Part shown: positions 1 to 5,488 of the stretch, one piece after another
How the letters are laid out: every line of letters begins with the position of its first letter
Numbering within the stretch: the stretch's first letter is position 1
From: Clostridiales bacterium
Lineage (GTDB): Bacteria > Bacillota > Clostridia > Oscillospirales > Acutalibacteraceae
NCBI GenBank assembly: GCA_012511485.1
Contig: JAAZFZ010000021.1
Span: 1 to 5,744 of the forward strand
Reading direction: 5' to 3'
Length of the DNA stretch: 5,744 nucleotides
The notes under the pieces: generated by a model
Told to the model about the DNA's origin: nothing
The model's database searches: none
The model's input: only the letters and a program-made list of their open reading frames with translations
Position numbers and translations under genes: made by a program

Positions 1-91
1 GAGATATTCCGTTGACTTTGCAGGCTTCTATCTGTTCGTTGATGTCGGCTGCCGCTTCGTCGGAAAACGCGGATAAAACAAACTTTGCCAT
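1..91 (-). CDS. Sugar phosphate isomerase/epimerase-like protein, N-terminal fragment (runs off the window)
   Basis: Only the first 30 codons are present; the gene continues beyond position 1. The translation starts MAKFVLSAFSDEA and goes on through QIEACKVNGIS. This fits the first beta strand (hydrophobic, then SAFSDE) and first helix (a Q-I-x-x-C/L-K-x-x-G-I pattern) of xylose-isomerase-like TIM-barrel proteins (AP_endonuc_2 fold), a family of sugar isomerases and epimerases. The ATG at 89-91 is supported by a GGAGGA site at 98-103 about six bases upstream; an out-of-frame ATG at 95-97 is closed by stops. The gene lies 126 bases downstream of the GH2 glycosidase on the same strand, so processing of the released sugar is a reasonable inference. 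No active-site residue is visible in this fragment, so the exact reaction cannot be called. The family call is moderately sure. Confidence 0.62.
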   Translation of the reverse strand, partial: MAKFVLSAFSDEAAADINEQIEACKVNGIS

Positions 92-97
92 TTCATG

Positions 98-103
98 TCC
101 TCC
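98..103 (-). promoter_or_regulatory. Ribosome binding site of the isomerase-like gene
   Basis: The minus strand reads GGAGGA here, near-perfect anti-16S complementarity, followed by a short spacer and ATG at 91-89. It selects this ATG over the overlapping out-of-frame ATG at 97-95, which directly abuts the site. Confidence 0.75.
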
Positions 104-120
104 ATTTCAGTTTATAGAGA

Positions 121-136
121 GGGAAGGCAACTTCCC
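121..136 (-). other. Small GC-rich hairpin in the leader of the isomerase-like gene
   Basis: GGGAAG at 121-126 pairs perfectly with CTTCCC at 131-136 across a 4-base loop (GCAA on the plus strand, TTGC on the minus strand). It stands out because the surrounding gap is very AT-rich. Read on the minus strand, where both flanking genes lie, it is followed by TCTCTATAAAC rather than a U tract, so it is not a convincing intrinsic terminator in that direction. On the plus strand it is followed by CCTTTT, but no plus-strand gene ends there. It could be a leader stem or a 3'-end stabiliser of the GH2 transcript. Confidence 0.4.
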
Positions 137-155
137 CCTTTTAAATTACCAAATA

Positions 156-184
156 ATAATATCACATTTGCATTTGAAAATAAA
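156..184 (-). promoter_or_regulatory. Possible extended -10 promoter for the isomerase-like gene
   Basis: The minus strand reads TGATATTAT at 164-156, an extended -10 (TGn plus TATTAT, 5 of 6 to consensus). The hexamer 17 bases upstream (184-179, TTTATT) is a poor -35, which an extended -10 can tolerate. This would give a leader of roughly 60 bases containing the hairpin at 121-136. The gap is AT-rich, so a chance match is quite possible. Confidence 0.33.
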
Positions 185-217
185 TAGTTATGGCTAAAAA
201 TAACAATTAATTTAATA

Positions 218-3200
218 TTAGAATTCAAATGGCTCTATATTCTTCTTTTCGGCAGGCAGGATTTTGAAGCCTAAGGAGAAGCTCTTATCGTTAAGAATCC
301 TCTCGGGATGACGGGAGGCTATAACCCTATTCTCACTTATGGCGTTTATTCTCCAATCAAGGTTTACAACCGTTTCGTCCATAGGGACAAGCTCAAAGTC
401 ATGTGCCGTGTCCGTGAGCTGTTCGGCGGTAAAATGGGAGGAATTAAAGCAGAAGTAATCACTGCCCTCGCCCCTGAAAAACAGGCCTGCGCCGTTTTCG
501 CCGCCGACATAGCCCCATTTCGTTTGATAATGTGACGAATTCTCCTGCGGGCAGATATAGTGCTCAAAATTTTCCGTAACATTGAGCTTATATAAGCCAA
601 ATTTTGCCGACATATGCCTGTCCACATAGCTTTCCAACGGACCTTTGCCGAAATACTCCATCTTTTCACTGCCCTTTGGCATAATCAGCTCAAGCCCTAT
701 TTTGGGCATCGGCGGTGCGTTTTCACGAATTTTACCGTTGACGACAATGCAAACGCTTGAGTCCGGGAGGAATATATATTCAACCCCGGCCCTCATTACG
801 GGTGGAGCGGAGGGTCCGCTGAGTGAAATTTCGGTTGAAATCACAACCCTGTTTTCATTTTGCTCGGTTACGCAGGCAGAGTATGTCTTTTGGGATATAT
901 GGTCTAGCCTCTCCTCCCTCCAGCGTTCAAGCGAGCCTCTGTTGTAGTTCGGGGCTCTCCATAGTCTGAACTTTAGAGGCTCCGTTATCATCTGAGTTCC
1001 GCAGAGCAATATTGAATCAAGCCTCCCGTAAGCCTTGTCAAAACGATATTGAGCCTTGCCGCAGGTTATAAACACGAATCCTTCCTGCTCGGATATCATC
1101 AAGGCTTCATGCTTTTTTTGTTTTTTTGGCAGTGCCTGAGTTTTGATGCGAAATTGCTCAAAACCCGTTTCATAGCCCTTTTCCGCCCACGGCTTATCAC
1201 AGTTTAGGGTAAAGCTGAGGGTAAGGTAGCATTCACCGTAAAACGAAACCTTGTCACAATCGAACAATTTGTATTCCTTGCCGCTCATTGGCTCGATATC
1301 AAGGGAATCAATGCTGCCGCTGAGCACCGTTTTGCCGTTACATTCAACCCTCCAGAGTATAGAAATATCGGAAAGGCTCAAAAATTTTCTGCGGCTCTTT
1401 ATTATCACACCGCCCCTGCCGTCATACTCTGCATAATATTGCTGATAGACACGCTTCATATCATAATAACCGGGTCTGGGTCTGCGGTCGGGATAAACCA
1501 GCCCGTCAATGCAGCAGATTCCGTCATTGGGATAGTCCCCAAAATCCCCGCCGTAATAGTACCTCGGTTTTCCGTTTTTATCGGGGATATTTACGGCATG
1601 GTCACAAAATTCCCAAATACAGCCGCCGAAAAAGTTATCGTATTTTTCGACAAGCTCCCAGTAATCATAGACATCGCCCGTAGACATTGAGGATACATAT
1701 TCACACATAAAAAACGGTTTTTTATGCTCGCTGTTCTTGAGATAACTCTCAATGTAATCTGCTTCGGGGTACATTCTGCTCTCGACATCCGATATATCGG
1801 CATAATTCTCGCCCTCGGGCACTGCCTTAAACTCCCGATGCGAGTTTTCGTAATGAATGAGGGCATCAGCGTCCCTGCTCCTTATGTACTCTGCCATTGC
1901 CCTGTGATTTTTGCCAACGCCCGACTCGTTGCCCAGCGACCACATGATGACGCAGCCGTAGTTTTTATCCCGCTCATAAAGACGGGCGGCTCTGTCAACA
2001 TAGGACTCCCTCCATTCGGGGCTTTGGGAAAGGAATGACCAGCGCATCCAGTCCCACTTACCGGTGTATTCAAAGCCCATGCCGTGGGTTTCTATGTCTG
2101 CTTCGTTGACAACCATAAAGCCCAGCTCGTCGCACAGCTCCAAAAACCTCGGGTCATTGGGGTAATGGGAGGTTCTGATTGTGTTGCAGTTTGCCCTTTT
2201 TAGAATGTAAAGGTCGTTTTTCATATGCTCAAACGGTACGGCGTGGCCAAGCTCAGGGTGAGAATCATGGCGGTTAATGCCCCTTGCCTTTGTTTTGCGC
2301 CCATTGAGGAGAATTACGGAATCCTTGATTTCAAATCGGCGCACGGCAAGCCTGAACAGTATTACCTCATCGCCGACAGCTACAAAAAGCTTATAAAGTG
2401 CAGGATTCTCGTCATTCCAAAGCACGGGGTTTTCAATGGGAACCGAAAAACGGCTTTCTTTAAAAGTCCATGAGCCGATATCGGTTCCGTCCGGCGAAAC
2501 AAGTTTAATTCCGATTTCTCCTTCTTGTGAGAGTGCGGCGTTAATGTTAATATCCGCATTCGTCAGCTCAGTGTTTACAGAGGGCTTGATATGTATATCC
2601 GTAAGCCTTGTTTGTGACCTTGCGAGAATATAGACATCACGGAAAATCCCCGATAACCGAAAGCAGTCCTGATCCTCAAGGTAGGTGCCTGAGCTCCATT
2701 TGACCGTGAGAACGGTTAGCCTGTTTTTGCCTGCTTTTGCATAATGCCCGATATCAAATTCGCTCGTTGAATGGCTGACCTGGCTGTAGCCGACAAAACT
2801 CCCGTTCAGCCAGACATAAAAGGCTGAATCCACACCCTCAAAATTCAGAAAAAGCTCCCTCTTTGCAAAAGCCCCGTCAAGCTCAAAATTCTTGAAATAT
2901 ACCCCGCAGGGATTTTTGTCGGGTACATGGGGAGGGTCTGTCGGAAAAGGGTATTCAAGGTTTGAATACATGGGCTTGTCATAATTCCTGTCAACATACA
3001 TCTGCCAGCTTTTCGGCACTTCAATATCGTCAAGTGCCGAGCAGTCAAAATCCTCTGCGGCGAATTCATCCCTGAAATCCTCAAAGCTTTCGAGAAACTT
3101 GAACCTCCACTCCCCACAAAGGCTTTTGAAGTATGCCGAAGTCTCCCTTTGCCCTGCTGAGCTTTCCCTTGACTCAAACGGAATAAAATATGCCCTCGGA

Positions 3201-3256
3201 GCCTCACAGCCGACATGCAGCTGCTCCAAGCCCTTATGATATGCCTTCACTTTCAT
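218..3256 (-). CDS. lacZ: LacZ-type GH2 glycosidase (beta-galactosidase family) with a remodelled sugar pocket
   Basis: A complete 1012-residue retaining glycosidase, near the 1023 of E. coli LacZ, with no signal peptide, so probably cytoplasmic. Domains: jelly-roll N domain about 43-213 (KWSSGTYLEDQD, SGIFRDV); Ig-like about 216-307; TIM barrel about 309-600; second Ig-like about 612-705; domain 5 (Bgal_small_N) about 725-1000 (YFGKGPLESYVDRH, PQEN). Catalytic residues are present: acid/base E444 in WSLGNES and nucleophile E519 in FMCEY. Magnesium ligands E389 and H391 (NEADIETHGM), plus H330, H364 and W548, are also conserved. Oddities: residues matching E. coli D201, H540, F601 and N604 are S189, S522, C581 and D584; the HAMGN loop is SMSTG and shortened; the Trp999 region is lost. 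The start follows GGGGTGA, and an upstream GTG runs straight into a stop. Fold and retaining mechanism are sure; lactose as substrate is doubtful. Confidence 0.93.
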   Translation of the reverse strand: MKVKAYHKGLEQLHVGCEAPRAYFIPFESRESSAGQRETSAYFKSLCGEWRFKFLESFEDFRDEFAAEDFDCSALDDIEVPKSWQMYVDRNYDKPMYSNLEYPFPTDPPHVPDKNPCGVYFKNFELDGAFAKRELFLNFEGVDSAFYVWLNGSFVGYSQVSHSTSEFDIGHYAKAGKNRLTVLTVKWSSGTYLEDQDCFRLSGIFRDVYILARSQTRLTDIHIKPSVNTELTNADININAALSQEGEIGIKLVSPDGTDIGSWTFKESRFSVPIENPVLWNDENPALYKLFVAVGDEVILFRLAVRRFEIKDSVILLNGRKTKARGINRHDSHPELGHAVPFEHMKNDLYILKRANCNTIRTSHYPNDPRFLELCDELGFMVVNEADIETHGMGFEYTGKWDWMRWSFLSQSPEWRESYVDRAARLYERDKNYGCVIMWSLGNESGVGKNHRAMAEYIRSRDADALIHYENSHREFKAVPEGENYADISDVESRMYPEADYIESYLKNSEHKKPFFMCEYVSSMSTGDVYDYWELVEKYDNFFGGCIWEFCDHAVNIPDKNGKPRYYYGGDFGDYPNDGICCIDGLVYPDRRPRPGYYDMKRVYQQYYAEYDGRGGVIIKSRRKFLSLSDISILWRVECNGKTVLSGSIDSLDIEPMSGKEYKLFDCDKVSFYGECYLTLSFTLNCDKPWAEKGYETGFEQFRIKTQALPKKQKKHEALMISEQEGFVFITCGKAQYRFDKAYGRLDSILLCGTQMITEPLKFRLWRAPNYNRGSLERWREERLDHISQKTYSACVTEQNENRVVISTEISLSGPSAPPVMRAGVEYIFLPDSSVCIVVNGKIRENAPPMPKIGLELIMPKGSEKMEYFGKGPLESYVDRHMSAKFGLYKLNVTENFEHYICPQENSSHYQTKWGYVGGENGAGLFFRGEGSDYFCFNSSHFTAEQLTDTAHDFELVPMDETVVNLDWRINAISENRVIASRHPERILNDKSFSLGFKILPAEKKNIEPFEF

Positions 3257-3260
3257 TAAA

Positions 3261-3267
3261 TCACCCC
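3261..3267 (-). promoter_or_regulatory. Ribosome binding site of the GH2 gene
   Basis: The minus strand reads GGGGTGATTTA directly before ATG. GGTGAT matches the anti-Shine-Dalgarno tail, and the spacing is normal for ATG at 3256-3254. It fixes the start, since no in-frame upstream start avoids the TAA just before the ATG. Confidence 0.6.
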
Positions 3268-3295
3268 AACTTATTTCTCTGGTTTAATAGCTACA

Positions 3296-3324
3296 AGTAT
3301 ATATTGCCTTTTCATTTTAAGCAA
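3296..3324 (-). promoter_or_regulatory. Candidate SigA promoter of the GH2 gene
   Basis: On the minus strand, TTGCTT at 3324-3319 and TATACT at 3301-3296 are separated by exactly 17 bases. The -10 matches 5 of 6 and the -35 matches only its TTG. The leader would be about 30-35 bases. A weak inverted pair, TTGC at 3304-3307 and GCAA at 3321-3324, covers the -35 and spacer and could be half of an operator. No LacI-type or other known operator is recognisable. Confidence 0.5.
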
Positions 3325-3336
3325 GAAAATATTAAC

Positions 3337-3365
3337 TTTATATTTACAAATTTTTATGATATAAT
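3337..3365 (+). promoter_or_regulatory. SigA promoter with extended -10 for the ydbS-ydbT operon
   Basis: TATAAT at 3360-3365 is a perfect -10 and is preceded by TGA at 3357-3359, making an extended -10 (TGnTATAAT). The hexamer TTTATA at 3337-3342, spaced 17 bases, matches the -35 at 4 of 6. Transcription would start near 3372, leaving a leader of about 23 bases with no room for a riboswitch. I see no sigma-W style pair (TGAAAC with CGTA about 16 bases downstream), which is how the Bacillus operon is driven. Confidence 0.65.
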
Positions 3366-3382
3366 CTTACAAAAGAAGAAAT

Positions 3383-3389
3383 AAGGAGA
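3383..3389 (+). promoter_or_regulatory. Ribosome binding site of the first bPH2 gene
   Basis: AAGGAGA lies six bases after its GGAG core from ATG at 3395. It selects this ATG over an out-of-frame ATG at 3390-3392. Confidence 0.8.
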
Positions 3390-3394
3390 ATGTT

Positions 3395-3886
3395 ATGGAA
3401 TATCAGTCACTATCCGATAAAGCATTGAGGCTCATGAAGCTAACCGCATTGATTAAAGTCGCATTGTTCCCCATTGTTCCTTCAATAGTCGCCTGTATTA
3501 TTCTGTATTTTAACGGTTTGACACTTTGGGCGCTGCTTGTGCCTGCAATTTCGCTTGTGGCAGGCGGCTTTTACTTTTTTGTTGTGCCGCCGATAAGGTT
3601 CAGAAGATATAAATATCTCATTGCCGAGGACAGAATCGAAATATCCGAAGGCATATTTTGGGTTTCGAAAACCCTTGTTCCAATCGACAGGATTCATCAG
3701 ATAGATGTTATCAAGGGCCCTCTTGATAATATCTACGGCGTGGCAAAGGTCAATGTCACAACAGCAGGCTCGTCGGCAACCTTCCGTTTTCTCGAGCTTA
3801 AAAAGGCGGATGTAATTGCTCTTCACCTCAATAATGCCGTGAACCTTGCGATAAAACAAAACAAAGGGGCGCAAGACAATGTTTAA
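3395..3886 (+). CDS. ydbS: YdbS-like membrane protein with one bacterial PH (bPH2) domain
   Basis: A 163-residue protein, about the usual YdbS length (around 160). A short cytoplasmic N terminus is followed by two adjacent hydrophobic segments at about 16-38 and 43-64, forming a hairpin in the membrane. A basic turn (RFRRYKY) and one cytosolic bPH2 domain at about 66-150 follow. The family signature is clear: GIFW, then LVPIDRIHQIDV, then GPLDNIYGVAKV with the TTAGS strand. No catalytic residues are expected in this family. The stop overlaps the start of the next gene by 8 bases, which suggests coupled translation and a two-protein complex, as for Bacillus YdbS-YdbT. There, the homologues protect against membrane-active bacteriocins of other bacilli; whether this pair does so is inference. 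The family assignment is firm, the molecular role is not. Confidence 0.85.
   Translation: MEYQSLSDKALRLMKLTALIKVALFPIVPSIVACIILYFNGLTLWALLVPAISLVAGGFYFFVVPPIRFRRYKYLIAEDRIEISEGIFWVSKTLVPIDRIHQIDVIKGPLDNIYGVAKVNVTTAGSSATFRFLELKKADVIALHLNNAVNLAIKQNKGAQDNV
3863..3869 (+). promoter_or_regulatory. Ribosome binding site of the second bPH2 gene, inside the first
   Basis: AAAGGGG lies nine bases before ATG at 3879 and inside the last codons of the upstream gene. Together with the 8-base overlap it supports this start and translational coupling. Confidence 0.55.
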
Positions 3887-5381
3887 TACCCCAACAAGAA
3901 ATCATATATCGGTTATAGTAGAGCGGCTGAAAATAGTTTTTATCGTGCTCATTATTGTAACTCTAAACATACTTGCTGAATCTGATAGTGATATTTTTAA
4001 TCCGGAGTATTGGAGAGCCCTTGCGGCAACCGCCGAGGGAGTGCAGGACTATGTTTTTGCCCTTTCGGGTCTCGGCTTCGCTGCAGTATGCGGAATAGTA
4101 ATTTTTATATCCTTCCTTTTTTGGAGAAAGACCTATTTTTACATTGACGGCTCCAATTTAATCTATGAGAAAAGGACAATTTTTAAAAAGTTTTCCAAGC
4201 TTGCCATTGTCAACATCTCAACGGTGAATATAGAGCGCAGCGTTTTTGAACGGCTTATCGGCACTTCAAAGGTCAAGCTTGACCTCAACTCCGCAGAGAC
4301 CTCAGAGCAGACGGATTTCACCTTTTTTCTCAAAGCACCGCTTGCACTGGCGCTTCAAGCTGAAATAAACGGCAAAAAGCAGGGGCTGCTCAATGTCGAG
4401 CCTTCTTCCTTGAGCGGTGTCAATAATCTATCGGGTGCTGCTCCCGCAACCGAACAGAGGCGTGGGCTGATATCATTTTCAACCGCTCAGGTTATTCGCC
4501 ACAAGCTGCTCACCCTGCCCATTATTCAGGGTCTTGTTGTGGTTTTCAGCCTTTTGACTCCTGTTTTCTTTGAGCCCGATGGTGCTGAGTCCCTGTCTTC
4601 GCTTCCGATTGCATTAGCTCTGACCTTCGGCGGCGGTCTTATTGCGGTTATTTATTCCTGTCTCAATACGCTGGGCTATAAGGTTGAAATGGATTCAAAC
4701 AGCATCTACATTGACTGCGGAATCCTAAAAAAAACTTCCTACAGCTTTGAGCTGAGCAAGATTAACGGAGTATTTCTCAAGCGGCCGCTGCTTGCAAGGA
4801 TTTTCGGGCTTAGCTCGATTGAGGTTGCGGTTGTAGGCTTCGGCAACGAAAAACAGGAGATACCTCAGCTTTGTCTGCTTGTTCCAAACGCCAAGGCTCA
4901 GGAAATCCTTGAAATATGCGCCAGTGACTTTTTGTGTGAGGGTGTGCTTCACAAATCACACAAATCGGCATATATTATCGGCTTAATCAAGCTTTCCGTA
5001 ACCGGAGTTTTGCTCACGGCTGCGGGTGTTATTGTTGATAATATATACTTGCGAATCGGCGCTGCCGTGGTTTTTGTTCTTGCCGCCGTTTCTGCATATC
5101 TTAGCTGCATAACCAAAACAATCGCTTATGACGGCAGAATTCTTGCCTACTCCAGAGGTATTTTTTCAAAACAGACCTCAATGTTCAAATATGGGGATGT
5201 TCAGAACACCGTTGTCAAAACCAACCCGATAACCGAAAAGCTCTGCTCGGGCAAAATGGTTTTCTATATTCTCTCTAACATGAGGCAAAGGCTCCATTTT
5301 ACAGGGTACTTTGATTTGAGTATCTTTGACAACATAGGCAAAGCAGTTGTAAATGCAAAGGATACCTCCTCCAATAAGTAA
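3879..5381 (+). CDS. ydbT: YdbT-like membrane protein with three bacterial PH (bPH2) domains
   Basis: A 500-residue protein with a threefold repeat of membrane hairpin plus bPH2 domain, close to the usual YdbT size (around 490). Hydrophobic pairs lie at about 16-33 and 58-82, at 211-232 and 242-264, and at 364-386 and 391-410. Cytosolic bPH2 domains follow each pair at about 84-165, 266-350 and 412-492. Repeating signatures are visible: KLAIVNISTVNIERSVFERLIG (first), FELSKINGVFLKRPLLARIFGL (second) and MFKYGDVQNTVVKTNPITEKL (third). The second keeps the family's arrangement best, while the third is the most diverged. A hydrophilic linker at about 166-205 separates the first repeat from the second. 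Its start overlaps the YdbS-like gene, so the two are probably made together and form one membrane complex. No enzyme motif is seen. Family confident; role (envelope or bacteriocin defence) inferred from Bacillus. Confidence 0.85.
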   Translation: MFNTPTRNHISVIVERLKIVFIVLIIVTLNILAESDSDIFNPEYWRALAATAEGVQDYVFALSGLGFAAVCGIVIFISFLFWRKTYFYIDGSNLIYEKRTIFKKFSKLAIVNISTVNIERSVFERLIGTSKVKLDLNSAETSEQTDFTFFLKAPLALALQAEINGKKQGLLNVEPSSLSGVNNLSGAAPATEQRRGLISFSTAQVIRHKLLTLPIIQGLVVVFSLLTPVFFEPDGAESLSSLPIALALTFGGGLIAVIYSCLNTLGYKVEMDSNSIYIDCGILKKTSYSFELSKINGVFLKRPLLARIFGLSSIEVAVVGFGNEKQEIPQLCLLVPNAKAQEILEICASDFLCEGVLHKSHKSAYIIGLIKLSVTGVLLTAAGVIVDNIYLRIGAAVVFVLAAVSAYLSCITKTIAYDGRILAYSRGIFSKQTSMFKYGDVQNTVVKTNPITEKLCSGKMVFYILSNMRQRLHFTGYFDLSIFDNIGKAVVNAKDTSSNK

Positions 5382-5428
5382 TAATCCCGCCGAGCAAATT
5401 CCGTTTAGTTTTTATCTTATTTATGTCA

Positions 5429-5457
5429 TTGACATATAAAAGTTTCGATATTATAAT
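5429..5457 (+). promoter_or_regulatory. Perfect consensus SigA promoter for gcvT
   Basis: TTGACA at 5429-5434 and TATAAT at 5452-5457 are separated by exactly 17 bases, a 12 of 12 match to the housekeeping consensus. Transcription should start near 5464, giving a leader of only about 25 bases. Confidence 0.88.
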
Positions 5458-5474
5458 AAATTTACTCGAAAAAT

Positions 5475-5480
5475 AAAGGA
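5475..5480 (+). promoter_or_regulatory. Ribosome binding site that selects the TTG start of gcvT
   Basis: AAAGGA (followed by TGG) sits eight bases before TTG at 5489. An in-frame ATG at 5480-5482 exists three codons upstream, but it overlaps this site and would have no usable spacing, so the TTG is preferred. Confidence 0.65.
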
Positions 5481-5488
5481 TGGTTAAA

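Noticed and set aside
121..142. Hairpin GGGAAG/CTTCCC followed by CCTTTT, as an intrinsic terminator
   Set aside because: The T run follows only on the plus strand, where no gene ends. On the strand of both neighbouring genes the stem is not followed by a U tract. It is kept only as an unassigned hairpin.
12..197. Plus-strand reading frame of 61 codons over the left edge
   Set aside because: It runs antisense to the start of the isomerase-like gene and its leader, has no ribosome site, and its second half is AT-rich intergenic sequence with no protein-like pattern.
211..230. AT-rich near-palindrome at the 3' end of the GH2 gene (TTTAATATTAGAATTC region)
   Set aside because: It is short, contains only A-T pairs, and is expected by chance in sequence this AT-rich.
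645..2633. Several plus-strand frames of 61-104 codons opposite the GH2 gene
   Set aside because: All lie antisense to a complete, family-matching coding region, with no ribosome sites or recognisable domains. They are frame shadows.
3482..3874. Minus-strand frame of 130 codons opposite the YdbS-like gene
   Set aside because: Its composition is Cys-, His- and Lys-rich without any fold pattern, and it is antisense to a clear bPH2 protein.
5382..5428. Intrinsic terminator after the bPH2 operon
   Set aside because: I found no stem of useful length before the T-rich stretch at 5404-5420, so termination there cannot be supported from the sequence.
5480..5488. ATG at 5480 as the gcvT start
   Set aside because: It is in frame but overlaps the AAAGGA site, leaving no spacer, and it would add MVK before the usual family N terminus. 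TTG at 5489 fits better.
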